The notes beneath the pieces are model-generated. The model was not told the origin of the DNA. It was given only the letters and a program-made list of their open reading frames with translations, and did not search any database. A DNA stretch of 64,000 bases from Gloeophyllum trabeum ATCC 11539 (Eukaryota; Basidiomycota; Agaricomycetes; Gloeophyllales; Gloeophyllaceae), in NCBI RefSeq assembly GCF_000344685.1, contig NW_006920413.1, positions 890,160-954,159 on the forward strand. The letters are read 5' to 3'. The translations under genes were made by a program, and so were the position numbers. This document shows, piece by piece, positions 22,984-34,385 of this stretch. Position 1 is the stretch's first letter; each line of letters starts with the position of its first letter.

Positions 22984-23444
22984 TCAGGGACAAGGGGGGG
23001 TGTCGCAAAGGAGGGGAGAGGAACATAAGACGCTCAAGTTGGTATATAAGGTGAGATGGGTGAATTGATGATGATATAATGAATCAGGAGCATACTCGTA
23101 GGAATCGTGATACGACGCCCTTGAGCAAACAGATGGGATGGAGAGGCATTGATCGTCCCACAGTGCCGTGAATAGCTTCCAGACGGTACCGGCGATTGTA
23201 TTACTCCTTCCAGTACGGGGGCACCTCTGAGGGTGCGAATGGGCGCCATAGACATCATCTCCAATTGATCCGACCATTAGTAAGTAGGCGCCTTTTTGTA
23301 CGGGCGTCTATACATAGCCCACAGCCAGAGACCTGATGATCAGCTGTAAGAGTTCCGAACGTCCGTCCGCGCATGCTTACCTCAGGACCGCTCTGAACTC
23401 CCGACATACCACTGGCGCCCACACTTCGGAAGAGCCCGCTCTCC
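22984..23444. other. Intergenic
   Basis: About 460 bases between two minus-strand genes, downstream of the zinc-knuckle gene and upstream of the acidic gene. No supported coding exon. Confidence 0.4.
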
Positions 23445-24628
23445 CTATTTAAAGAACACCACTTTCTTTGCGTTCCCACCAGCTTGCGCCGGCCTGCCAA
23501 AGGCCTTGACGACACCGGAGTGCACGCCAGCCTTGACATTCGCCATGCGCTTCGCGCGCTCGAGCTGCTTTTCCTCCATCTCTACTTCGGCTTTTCGGCG
23601 TTTGAATATGTGAAAATCGTCCTCATCCGCACCAGCTTCGCCGCCAGTGCCCACGAAAGAGGCGCTGATGTTCTTGGTAGAGTCTGTGGGACAGGCGAAT
23701 CAGATGATAGCCAGGCTTGGGCGATGCTGAGCACCCACCGTCTTTCCTGAGCGGACAGGTCTTCGCTAGATGCGTCGTCTCTCCGCACAGCTTGCAATTG
23801 CCCCCGTTTGGGTATATGCCCTTTTCTTTGTTCTGAGGACATGCAGAGGCGAGGTGGCCGGTACCAGAGCAAACGAAGCAAGAAGCAAATGGCAGGGGGT
23901 TTGCCGGGTCTACCGCCTTCTTACACCGAGAGAGATTATGTCGTCTCGATCCACACCTGTGTTTATCAAAGGAGGTCAGCGTTAGACCAAACGGACTCGT
24001 CTTAGGATAGAGAAACGCGCCTGTAACAAATACCGACAACACTCTTCTGGTGGGACGTTTTGCTCCCATCCTGGCCGTCAATATTCGACCCACGCTTAGC
24101 CTTAGGGCAATCCTTCGCCACATGACCTTTCTCTCGACATGCTAGACAGGTAGTATTGGCGTGTCGTTCAGCAATGCGTTTTAACCGCCTCCGCTCTGAG
24201 CGAGCCTTGGCCTCTGCGAAGGACAAGGTGAATCATAACATAAGCCCTACGCACGGCTGCATACCAGCTTTCTGTCGTTGCCTTTCTTCCTTTTTCCGCT
24301 TCTTCTTATCCAAATTTGAAGGCTTCTCCTCCGTGCTTGACGGTTCACTATGCCCCTCAATTTGATTCTCTCGGTTCTGGCCTTTGCCCTCCTTGCCGTC
24401 GTTTTCAGTCTCCCCGGACTGGGCGCCTTGAGGGTCAGAATTGTCAGTCTTTGCCTTGCGGTTACGCTTCCGTTTCTTCTTGGGAGGGTCTGTAGTCGCT
24501 GTAGTCTCCGATGCCTGTGCAACAGTACTTTCTTCTCTCAACTGATCGCCGTCAGCCTGGGCCTCGTCATTGTCAAAACCAGCCTCGAGATATTTACGCT
24601 TGTATCCAAAGTTGGTGTACCGAGTCAT
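23445..24628 (-). CDS. ZCCHC9-like CCHC zinc-knuckle protein
   Basis: Four CCHC zinc knuckles in order: CLACREKGHVAKDC, CYRCGSRRHNLSRC, CFVCSGTGHLASAC and CKLCGETTHLAKTC. This spacing matches human ZCCHC9 and its fungal homologues, nucleolar-type RNA-binding proteins. The start MTRYTNFGYKRKYLEAGFDN is followed by a long charged N-terminus with KKKRKRNRKAK and KKKRKKEERQRQK basic runs, consistent with nuclear/nucleolar targeting. The C-terminus reads KKVVFFK after a helical KRAMANVKAG-like segment. The join that completes the second knuckle (CYR-CGSRRH) uses an intron beginning GC rather than GT. Precise role unknown. Confidence 0.85.
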
Positions 24629-24852
24629 TTCTGGTCACAACGTGCAAGCGGCGTAATGCAAGGGGGATGGTCAAGGCAAGAATCCGTAGAGGTAGCGGTC
24701 CCCAAGACCGAAGGCAAAGTCAGAGGATTCGGAATGTAATTTACGATCGGTCACATGACGAACATGACAAGGTTAGGGTTCATCAGCAAAATTTCCCATA
24801 ACTGGTATCTGAATACCATTAGCATATAATCAATTAAAATAAGTACCAGTAT

Positions 24853-24871
24853 TACAATATGTACCAGACTT
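24853..24871 (+). repeat. 19-bp direct repeat, copy 1
   Basis: TACAATATGTACCAGACTT, repeated exactly at 24933-24951, 80 bp downstream. Confidence 0.75.
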
Positions 24872-24932
24872 GTGGACGGCTGGGCCAGCCATTATATTCG
24901 GATGGCACATGTTGCAAGACTCCCGCAAGAAG

Positions 24933-24951
24933 TACAATATGTACCAGACTT
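24933..24951 (+). repeat. 19-bp direct repeat, copy 2
   Basis: Second copy of 24853-24871. Confidence 0.75.
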
Positions 24952-25319
24952 ACACATATTACAAGCTCAGGCCAGCTTGCTTTGACCCATAATCAGACTA
25001 TCAGCTGTCTTTTGCTTGATATTCCAGATCCCTGGAACAAAAAGCGGGCATTGACTGATGAACACAATAAACAGTGTATAATTGCTCAGACTAGCTACTA
25101 GACAGGATTTGCTATGGCTAGACATTCAACACAGTACTATCTGCTGACCCATACCCTCCACACAACCTACTCAATGGAAAGCAAGCCATGTCACTACAAT
25201 AAACCAGATAGGTGAGATGAGAGACATACCTGGTGCACTAGTCATCTTATATGCATAGAACCCGGCAGCGGTAGACCTGCAGAACAGATCAGAACACTCA
25301 GTCATCAGTCATGTCACTA

Positions 25320-26056
25320 NNNNNNNNNNNNNNNNNNNNNNNNNNNNNNNNNNNNNNNNNNNNNNNNNNNNNNNNNNNNNNNNNNNNNNNNNNNNNNNNN
25401 NNNNNNNNNNNNNNNNNNNNNNNNNNNNNNNNNNNNNNNNNNNNNNNNNNNNNNNNNNNNNNNNNNNNNNNNNNNNNNNNNNNNNNNNNNNNNNNNNNNN
25501 NNNNNNNNNNNNNNNNNNNNNNNNNNNNNNNNNNNNNNNNNNNNNNNNNNNNNNNNNNNNNNNNNNNNNNNNNNNNNNNNNNNNNNNNNNNNNNNNNNNN
25601 NNNNNNNNNNNNNNNNNNNNNNNNNNNNNNNNNNNNNNNNNNNNNNNNNNNNNNNNNNNNNNNNNNNNNNNNNNNNNNNNNNNNNNNNNNNNNNNNNNNN
25701 NNNNNNNNNNNNNNNNNNNNNNNNNNNNNNNNNNNNNNNNNNNNNNNNNNNNNNNNNNNNNNNNNNNNNNNNNNNNNNNNNNNNNNNNNNNNNNNNNNNN
25801 NNNNNNNNNNNNNNNNNNNNNNNNNNNNNNNNNNNNNNNNNNNNNNNNNNNNNNNNNNNNNNNNNNNNNNNNNNNNNNNNNNNNNNNNNNNNNNNNNNNN
25901 NNNNNNNNNNNNNNNNNNNNNNNNNNNNNNNNNNNNNNNNNNNNNNNNNNNNNNNNNNNNNNNNNNNNNNNNNNNNNNNNNNNNNNNNNNNNNNNNNNNN
26001 NNNNNNNNNNNNNNNNNNNNNNNNNNNNNNNNNNNNNNNNNNNNNNNNNNNNNNNN
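25320..26056. other. Assembly gap 2 (737 N)
   Basis: Run of Ns. Unlike gap 1, the flanks do not repeat each other in any obvious way. Confidence 1.
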
Positions 26057-26094
26057 CTTACCCACGACCAAGACATGTCGATACACGATGAGGG

Positions 26095-26237
26095 CTACTT
26101 CGAGGTCGCATCAACCCCGCCGTACACGCGCTGTAGGAAGGTACTTAGGCGGTTTAAGGAGAGGCAACGGGTTCACAAAGAGAACTTACCCGCGGAGAGT
26201 TATAGTAGAAGGTGTCGATGCCACCATTCAGAAACAT
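26095..26237 (-). CDS. Candidate spliced microprotein (27 aa)
   Basis: ATG 26235-26237 opens MFLNGGIDTFYYNSPR, followed by a strong donor (CGG|GTAAGT) and an acceptor CTACAG. The second exon reads RVYGGVDATSK and then TAG at 26095-26097. Splice signals and intron size are good, but the product is very short and matches nothing I recognise. It could equally be the 5' end of a gene that continues into the gap by another splice. Confidence 0.25.
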
Positions 26238-26763
26238 GTTAGAGCTGTGTAAGGGACTTATTCGTGATACGAGGGAGAGAGGGGATGAGCGACGATGTCG
26301 AACTGCGGCGCGCTTTTAAGTCAAGTTCAAAGTCCGCCATGTTGAACTTAGCACGTGAGGCGACGCGCATCAGTCAGGCGCCGGTGGTTGCTTTGTTGCT
26401 AAGGGTATATATATAGAATGATAAGATAATCCTCTGGTAAGCGTATCTCAACAGGCGGTTGGCTTATCATAAATACAAGTCTGGTATTCGGCTGGTAATG
26501 CGATTGTAGACGTGCTAAAATAACTGGAATAAGCGCCAGCCACTACCAGCCGCGGGACAATTTGCTGATGTTATGCGAGGGGAACATGAAAGCAAGCACA
26601 ACATTCACGGGCTGGACAAACCAAGCAGATCTAGGAACGAAAAACAATAATAATGTATTGGCCCAATGTTCCTAAATATGTACCATGCATGGGGCCTGTC
26701 TAGATAATTCGAAGTTAGTCTGACTGGGGCTCTGCATCTGTCCCGGGATCCTCTCCATTTTGG
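26238..26763. other. Intergenic between gap 2 and pterin dehydratase
   Basis: About 525 bases of non-coding-looking sequence. It should include the 3' UTR of the downstream minus-strand gene and the promoter of the candidate microprotein. Confidence 0.4.
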
Positions 26764-27524
26764 CTATGTCCCAGCATCAGAAGTTCCATACGTGGTGTCC
26801 CAACATACCGTGACTAACCTTTCTCCTCGCTCAGACAACTGTTGGGCTTTCAAGAACACCTTGGTGTCGGCACGTCCGGTCCGGAGGAATACTCCATAGA
26901 ATACGTCCTCGACTCGTAGCGCAAACCGAACATCTTGTAGCGTCACGCCACTGACAATTCTTTCTCTTTCAGTTTTTGCAGAGGGATCTACTGCAGTATG
27001 GGTCCGCACTGAGACCCTGACTTGGTCATAAGAAAACCTGACCACAGGATGGTGCTACGCGACCAGGAAACATTACGGCTGCCCACAGCTGAATAAGATT
27101 GATGGAAATTGCGTACATTTTCCGTCTTTGCAAGATTTGCTACCATGTTGGCGAATAGGACGACGTCGTCATATTTTTTGAACGCATAAATCTTGAATAA
27201 AGTAGGGGGCGTCTGCTTGTACTTCCAGAAACGGCGGGAAAGGATAGGGCTATATTGTTCGGCTTCCTCTGTCGAAAGTAGCGTAGGCACCTTGGGCTTT
27301 GGGGGCCATGGTTCTACGTTCAACGTCAGATATGTGTCGAAGTAGGGCACGAGCTAGGACTGCTCACCGTGTCGTTCAGTGAGCTTGCCCGATTCTGAAG
27401 GCTCAGTAGTCGGCGTCGCACTGGGAGTAGAAAGACATCTGTATCCACTAACGAGGTGCCTGCTTCCGCCAATGCGGATTGGCTTAAGAGCGGCAAGAGA
27501 GGAAGCGGAAAGACGTGCCAACAT
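26764..27524 (-). CDS. Pterin-4a-carbinolamine dehydratase, mitochondrial-type
   Basis: PCD/DCoH-fold protein. The family dehydrates 4a-hydroxytetrahydropterin. The diagnostic motif is assembled across an intron: KTEN joins HHPVVRFSYDQVRVSVRTHT, matching the family's HHP...(Y)N.V...L.TH signature, followed by GVTLQDVRFALRVEDV (family G-T-D-hydrophobic-A). Upstream, RRFWKYKQTPPTLFKIYAFKKYDDVVLFA fits the usual first helix and strand. A first exon starting at ATG 27522-27524 adds a basic, Ser/Leu-rich leader (MLARLSASSLAALKPIRIGG) typical of a mitochondrial presequence, joined at TERH-EPWPPK. The C-terminal 30 residues after the domain (TKVFLKAQQLSERGERLVTV) are not part of the usual family and may reflect a missed intron. 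Confidence 0.78.
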
Positions 27525-28009
27525 ATAACAGATGTGGAATCCTTGGCCCGCCGCCCTTGGGTTAAGCTTGCACTTTCGCTGAGCGTGCCGTGTTCGAGCG
27601 GCAATCTCCGATTCTCAAGATCTCAAGACTCAGGAGGACCAGATGGTACTCCGGATCCGGTGTGCAAAGAGAAAGGCGTAATACGCCACTGTCGACCATG
27701 AGCAGACCAATGAAATCTACGTAGCATCTTGAATATTAGGGAAACACGGTAGAGAACATGAGGATCTGTGTTTGCAGGATTCGACGGTTATTAGAAGGAA
27801 ACAAGACTACTAATGTCATAAACAAAACAAGAGCACATGTACAAATTATTACAACATAAAGAGGTCCATTCCTTGAATCCTTCGTGCATATACCGGCAGC
27901 TTCGATGAGATCTCATAAACCCCGTATGCCACATGGTGGACGCATTGTTCTGCACTAATGAATGCGAACAGTGCCCAGGAAGGAGTAGTTCGGAACCGAC
28001 CCGGAACAG
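27525..28009. other. Intergenic between pterin dehydratase and FunK1
   Basis: About 485 bases. Carries the promoter of the pterin dehydratase and the 3' UTR of the kinase gene. An open stretch at 27849-28136 overlaps the kinase stop and is not supported. Confidence 0.4.
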
Positions 28010-29839
28010 TCATTCGCCTTGAAATTCTGTATGCCACCTCTTGAGAATAGCATACATTGCATCGTGGGTTGCTGTTTCCCAATCGTCGGCCAGGAAATTG
28101 TGAGGAAAAAATAGGCGTCGTAGTTCCAATAGGCAAGGCTTCAAGTCATTGAAGTAGGAATCGATGTTGGCCAGGACGCGAGACGTGAAGACCGCGTCGT
28201 TGGACATCATTCCCAGCTTCCGATCACCTATGTCTCGGTGGCTGCCCATTGACCACGTCGCAAGGACCGAACCCTCGACCTCGGCATCGCATCTTGAGAG
28301 GCCCTCTGGCCCCGCTTGGCATACAGCAATCCACAGTATTGAATAGAATAACGATTCGAGTTCCCAATACGGCTTGTATTGGATGTCTACGTCCGTTTGG
28401 AGCAGTTCATAGGCCATGAAAGGTACAGTGCCCTAGAGAATGGGTCAGCCTTGAAATCGGTTCACGCGCGCGTAACTCACAACCCTCATTGAAGAAATAG
28501 GCCACCCGCCGGCTTTTGAATAGCGAGCTGCGCAATCGAAGTCAATAAGCAGTCCTCGTCTCACCCCGGTACGTGTGGCGTCCGAGCTATCCGCACATAA
28601 CATGAGGTTATTGACGCTGACGTCTCTGTGCAGTATCTTATAGTCGTATACCAATCCTTTATGTGCTAGGTGCGTGGTCAACGCTCCATGACTTACCTTG
28701 CAACTGCACAGACATGAGCACGTACTTTCAATGATATCCAGGAACCCGCCGATGAGCTCTTTCTTCGTCTTAAAGTGGATTATGGGAACAGCATACGGAG
28801 TCAGGACCATTCGAGAATGGACCCGGTTCGTCAAACAGGAATATGAAACCCGGTCAGCATAGGTCTTGAGGCTAATGGGAGGACGACGATTCATGGTGCT
28901 GTCCACTTCACCCATGAATTGAACCAGTTCGTGTGATACGAGCTTGGGGACCCCTTTGAGCTTGGCGATATGATTCAGAATTTCAGGTTCCGTGCGATGT
29001 TGTCGTTCTTTGACCCAGTAGTCTTTGATGACATAAGTCTCACCGTGGTGGGTCACCGCCCAGCACCAGGTTCCCCTCCCTATGAGACGCTCGGCACCGT
29101 GCAAGGCCTTCAAGATAGTGTAACTTCTGCTCTCGGCGTCGATGACACGAGTACCGTCTTGAAGTACTTGGATAGTAGGATCGTATCCCAGCCAAGTCTC
29201 GTCGCCGAAGAACAAAGCCAAGAGAAGAGTCACGAACGAGCATGGATCCTCGTGTGGGTTAATATACTCCGACGAGACTTGCCCGGCCCGATCAAAGACA
29301 TAAAGACAGAAAGCCGTTTCAGCAAAGCCGACACCAATGACGTATCGGCGGTGATCTTGTACCATAAAGACTTCTTGAGCAGAGCCCGCAAGCGGAGACG
29401 CTTGGATCTCATCTTCTTGGCCAGACTGGCCGTTCATGAAGGTATCATGGTCCGATTGCAATTGCCACACGGATTGGACGCATTCCCAACTGCCCGAAGT
29501 ATCCTTGTCCAAAGTCGCGAAGTCGGGGGTGAACAGACCGCCCCTCTCAGGTATAGCCTCGAACAATCGTGGCGGCTGGAACCCAAGAATAGAAGCAATG
29601 CGTTCGCAGAGGTCATTCACGAACTTGGAAACAGCCATCCGCTGTTCCTTCTTGGTCGGCGCGGACAGGAATGTGGGGTAATGTAGCCAGCCAGTAGCTC
29701 TTGTGTAAGCTGGCTCCCCGCCCGAGCCAAGCTCCCGAAGGATGTCTTCTGCTGGTAGCGGCAGCGATGGTGGCGGGAATGTATGCTGGATTAGTCCGGG
29801 ATATCCCCTCAAAACGTAACCGAGTAGTTCTGTCGCCAT
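28010..29839 (-). CDS. FunK1-type fungal protein kinase
   Basis: Member of the FunK1 family expanded in mushroom-forming fungi. Start chosen at MATELLGYVLRGYPGLIQHT (29837-29839); an in-frame Met lies further up at 30004 after sequence that does not look coding. The N-terminal half has the family's regulatory region (HYPTFLSAPTKKEQ, ESRSYTILKALHGAERL, GRGTWCWAVTHHGETYVIKD). The catalytic loop is HRDVSVNNLML. The metal-binding motif is DFD (LLIDFDCAARY) rather than DFG, usual for this family. One intron joins SSMRV to GTVPFMAYELLQ, the activation-segment end. The C-terminal lobe ends THDAMYAILKRWHTEFQGE. Substrate unknown. Confidence 0.88.
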
Positions 29840-30799
29840 GTCGTAGGAGAGAGAGCATACCCTGGAATATAGAGCGAAGTGGAAGCCACAGAGTGATGGT
29901 GGGAAAAAGAAGACGACGGCCACCAAGTTTATATACTCGCCACATTGTGGCACAGCAGCCACATCAACATTCTCCGCACGCCCGTATAACCAGAGAGACA
30001 GCACCGGTCAATTATCTCGTCACTGCGTAAAAAATTGAATCGAAGAGCGCTCAACGAATGAAATCGTCTCAAGAGAAAAAAGTTTGCAGAAGAAAGCGTA
30101 GCTCCGACGCGATACCGGCCACGCTCGCGACCTGTCACGGTTCACGTGCCGACGCGCTAAGTTGCTCGTCTACTAAGTCTTATTTGAGAGGCGAAGTTTC
30201 AAGCCTACCGACGCGCCAGCTGCAGGACGAACGCACTGATTGCACCGGTGAAGTTGATGCAGATTGATGGGTAAGTGCAGCAGAGGGAAGAAATTTACCA
30301 ACAGAATCATTTGCTATACTGCGCCACAGGCGCTCTGGCTGAGAGAATAAGACGAGCCTAAAATCAACCGCTACGTTCTTGTAGCTGCCATGATGGGCTA
30401 TGCCTTCATCCACCGCACGGGCAGGGCTCATCGCGAAGGCCGTCAGCGACTGCAACAAAAGCCATGACCGGCTTCGACACCTCCTGGACATGTACAACTC
30501 CAAACCGTACGATGTCCAGCTGCAGGACGCGACCGCGACGAATAGGAGTGTCGGAACGGACGGAATGTACGGAGGACCTCTGATACCAGCCGTCCGCGGG
30601 ACTTGACAGGGCGATGTTGCCTGATTTGGACAGATATCATTGAGCAAGGACTCGAAGATGTCGCGGTCGGACAAGTGGAACAACAGCGGCCGTACCACAT
30701 CGTCCCATTGGGTCCCTTTAATATACTCTCTCAGGTTCCTGCCAGCACTCTCATCTACGCCCTCCTGCTCCCCTTGTCGACGCTGAGGATATATCAACG
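29840..30799. other. Divergent intergenic region (FunK1 / MVD1)
   Basis: About 960 bases between divergent start codons. Long open stretches on the minus strand (30180-30797) and short ones on the plus strand have no recognisable domain. Probably both promoters and leaders, possibly with an unrecognised small gene. Confidence 0.4.
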
Positions 30800-32175
30800 A
30801 TGTCGGCCGCTGTGTACGAGGCGACCACTTCGGCCCCGGTGAACATTGCTTGCATCAAGTGCGTATACTATTGTCTTGCTTTGGCGTAGAGTAAAGTCAA
30901 TGAATCATCAGATACTGGGGAAAGCGGGACACCAAGCTCATCCTGCCGACGAACTCATCATTGTCGGTCACCCTCGATCAGGATCTCCTGCGTTCTACAA
31001 CTACCTCAAGGGCAGATCCTTCCTTCACTAAGGATCGCCTATGGTTGAACGGAAAGGAGGAAGAGATCAAAGACGGCGGACGCATGGACAACTGCATCAA
31101 GGAGATGAAGAGATTGCGGAAAGTCCTTGTAGAAGACAAAGACCCGAATGCCCCCAAGGTACGTCCTGGTCTGATCAATGACTCCGTCCGTCCTCGTTCC
31201 TAACTTGTCACACACCGTTAGCTTTCTGAATGGAAGTTGCACATCGTCTCCTTCAATACCGTGCCGACGGCCGCAGGCCTTGCCTCGTCCGCCTCGGGTT
31301 TTGCAGCCCTCACAACTTCCCTCGCCTCGCTCTTCTCTCTCCCCCTCAACCCGTCCGAGCTTTCCCTCATCGCTCGGCGCGGGTCAGGCTCCGCCTGCCG
31401 CTCCCTTTTCGGCGGCTACGTCGCATGGGAAATGGGCTCGAAACCCGACGGCTCCGACTCCCTCGCGGTCGAAGTCGCTCCTCAGTCTCATTGGCCCGAG
31501 ATGCGCGCGGTCGTCTGCGTCGTCTCAGGCGAGAAGAAAGACGTCGGCAGCAGTGTTGGCATGCAGCTCACCGTCGAGACGTCTCCTCTCCTGCAGCACC
31601 GCATCAAGTACGTTGTGCCTGAGCGCATGGAAAAGATCAGCAAGGCCATCAAGGAGCGCAACTTCGACGAGTTCGCGAAGATCACGATGGCGGACTCCAA
31701 CCAGTTCCATGCCGTCGCGCTCGACACGACCCCGCCCATCTTCTATATGAACGACGTGTCCAGGAACTTGATCGCGTTGGTCGAGGAGTACAACCGGGTG
31801 TGCTTAGAGAAGACGGGCCATCTAGGGGCTGCGTACACATTTGACGCTGGACCCAACGCCGTGATCTACACTCTACCCGAGCACATCAAGGCTATCACCG
31901 AACTCGTCCTGTACTTCTTCCCTGTCCCCTCGGCACCGGCTGAGCGCTCAACCCAGGCTAGCGCTGTCGGCTTCACCGACGTCCTCAACATCTTCCCTGA
32001 AGTTGGTGGGAAACCGACCGGAAAGCTGATCCAGGGCTTCAATGAGGAGAAAGTCAAGAAGTGGGACGTAGGCGCCGTCAAGGGGGTCATTCACTGCAAG
32101 GTCGGCGACGGTCCCAAGGTGCTGGGCAAGGAAGCATCTCTCATGACAGCTGAGGGTACTCCTAAGCCTTTGTAG
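30800..32175 (+). CDS. MVD1: Diphosphomevalonate decarboxylase
   Basis: Cytosolic enzyme of the mevalonate pathway: ATP-dependent decarboxylation of mevalonate diphosphate to isopentenyl diphosphate, feeding sterol synthesis. Three exons (30800-30858, 30912-31158, 31222-32175) total 1260 nt, giving 419 residues, close to yeast Erg19 length. The start MSAAVYEATTSAPVNIACIK joins YWGKRDTKLILPTNSSLSVT across intron 1. The GHMP ATP-binding loop is PTAAGLASSASGFAAL, followed by RRGSGSACRSLFGGYVAWE, the family signature. Further matches are DSNQFHAVALDTTPPIFYMN and TFDAGPNAVI. Complete, with no missing key motif seen. Confidence 0.96.
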
Positions 32176-32443
32176 TTCTAGGATCGATCAATAGGGTATA
32201 TACGTGGGATATCGGCAAAGATCTGTTCTTGTCTGTATTGCTATAACACTGATAATGGGAAACGTAGTAACATCGCAGCGGAGAGATATACCCGCCATAT
32301 CGCAAGAGCGACGCTGGTGCATCAGATTCACAAACTGGAACGAACTGCAGTTGGTCCTGTCATGATCATCTGAAGCTTAAATTACGTTGAGACGGCATAG
32401 CGAACGCAAATTAATGTAGTGGCGTAACTGGATATCCTACCTC

Positions 32444-33711
32444 TTAGTCCCTCTTCAGTCCCGGAGCCACAGCACCAGTTAGAGTACTCGGCAATTTGTC
32501 ACTATCGATTCCGAACAACAGTCCAACAGATCCCGCAATGAGCAGGATTAAAACGACCACAGTTCCAGTTAGGAGCACAAAAGGACTGATAGGGCGAAGA
32601 CAATGTGAGCAACACACAAGGGTGTGGGAAGTTAGTTAATTACTCACCCGCTGACATCCTTTCTCTCGCACATCTCTCCTGCCCATACTTCCTGCTTTCC
32701 CTTCTCGCTCCTGGTAGCGGCACAAGCGCACACCCAGCACCCTCTTTGGCCGCCCGACTTGGCCGCTTGTACACAGGCGCCGTGGCCAGAGCAGCTAGAT
32801 GTGCCATTCACGCAGGCGTCTTCAGTCTGGAAACATCTAGTGAATGAGCCGACGGGTTGCTGCGGTATAGGCATAGGAGTTTGCGACGGGGGAGGTTGGC
32901 GCCTGTGGCCCTGGGATGAGGTAGAGGGGGAGGTAATGACAGCCAGGTTGAGATTGGGCTTAGCAAGGCAGCTTTGGAAGATTGCGCTGAGGGTCTCCTT
33001 CGCGGACTTATACTGTTCGCTCTCCGCACCGTATTCCCGCCTGACCAGCTGCAGACCTTGCAGGTCGAAGGCGCCGAACTTGCGTTCTCCATCCTGAGGC
33101 TCTGTTTCGAGGAAGTCGACGAGAGCCGACATTTCTTGAATGTATGTTTCAGTCGCTTTCGTGGGCGCTGTTAAAGTCCATGTATCAAGGAGGCGGGGGA
33201 TACCGAGAGAATACGTGTATGAAGGATGGGATGATGAGTAAATAGAGGTGTAGACACGGGCTGCACGGTTGAGATACCGCTCAAGCAACGAACTAGTGGA
33301 CTGTCGCCAGAATGCATCCGAGGTGACGATGGAAGGCTGAATGGTCGAGGGAATAGCATCTGTGAGAGATACAAGCGTCGTGGTACTGAGTTCCGGTGCC
33401 GAAGCGTAACAAATGCTCTGCAACTAACCTTTGCCGTCCTCCTCCGCCATACTCACTAGGAGCGCATCACCGCCCTTCCCCACAAAGTCATGCGTACTGT
33501 CCATCTGCCCTAGCAACCATTGCTCATCCTCTTGCGATGTAGGTGACTCGAAGCATTCCAGGCCAAGATGGGACGAAAGGAGAAAGCCCGACTGCTCAGG
33601 AGCAAGCCGCGTTGGCGACGATGAAGGGTGCAGATAGACGTTCGTGGATGACTCAGCAAAGCCAATACCAGCGGTCAAGAGTAGATAGGTTGAGAGCGTC
33701 AGGCCGAGCAT
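32444..33711 (-). CDS. Vps3844-domain secretory-pathway membrane protein
   Basis: Type I membrane protein of the fungal Vps3844 (DUF3844) family. The signal peptide MLGLTLSTYLLLTAGIGFAE starts at 33711. The lumenal part includes a long helical middle (ETYIQEMSALVDFLETEP) and a Pro/Gln linker. The diagnostic cysteine-rich EGF-like block is CFQTEDACVNGTSSCSGHG, then GCWVCACAATRSEKGKQEVW and CERKDVSG. The final exon adds the membrane span PFVLLTGTVVVLILLIAGSV and a short cytosolic tail (DKLPSTLTGAV) before TAA 32444-32446. Exon joins: EEDGK-DAIPSTIQ and DVSG-PFVLL. Family members are implicated in vacuolar sorting or ER function; the exact role here is not shown. Divergent from Hsp20. Confidence 0.88.
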
Positions 33712-34385
33712 GTTGACAGAATACTCGAGTTCACTGGCTGCAGCAGCCGAACGGTGTCGCAGTGCCCGCTACAGGATGTCCTATTTGCGTATATTTGGCT
33801 TTGTGGCAGATTTGGCCGTCGGTTCGCGTTCATGTCACTTGTATTCCAAGCTTCGACATCTCCGCGCGAGCTCCTAGAATCTGGCCGAGGAACCCCATAG
33901 TAAGATTGAATAATTATTCCGCTCTACTCATGGACAGGACATCGTTGATCGTGCAAGGTGTCTGGCCGCTTCTCGATTTCTCCTGGCTCTTGCATATTCC
34001 GCCCCAACCTCACCAGTTACTCGCGCGAGCGTCTCGAAGTGCCATATGAGTCCTCTTACACCTAGACTGAGGCAAGTATGACCTCACAACAGGTCGACGA
34101 AATAGTCAAATGACCGGGAACGCTTGGCTATGAATCCATTCATTATATCACACCGGCTGAACGCATCTTCTAGGCCATTCAGTGGTCTGCTCATCTTTGA
34201 TTTCCTTGCCTGCGGCGGCTCAAACTTGGATAGGTTCTATTATGGCTTGATCTAGCACTGCTCCGTCTCTCGAGGCTCGTCATTCCTCATATACGGAGCG
34301 ACCTGCACACAGCGCCCTTCGTCGAATTGACGAGTCTTGTGGTTTACTCTGACCACCCAGCCTCCGGTCTCCATCCTCCTACAGC
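33712..34385. other. Divergent intergenic region (Vps3844 / Hsp20)
   Basis: About 670 bases between divergent start codons. No coding exon supported. I looked for heat-shock elements before the Hsp20 start and found no clear array of alternating GAA/TTC units. Confidence 0.4.

Larger units (their letters stand above)
24629..25319. other. AT-richer intergenic sequence left of gap 2
   Basis: About 690 bases, visibly lower in G+C than the surrounding genes from ~24780 on. Holds a 19-base direct repeat at 24853 and 24933. No gene is seen. Possibly decayed transposon sequence. Confidence 0.4.

Noticed and set aside
30180..30797. 205-codon minus-strand frame upstream of MVD1
   Set aside because: No recognisable domain, and it overlaps the expected promoter and leader of MVD1 and FunK1.
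34200..34385. Heat-shock elements upstream of Hsp20
   Set aside because: TTC and GAA triplets occur but not in the required alternating 5-bp spacing for three units.
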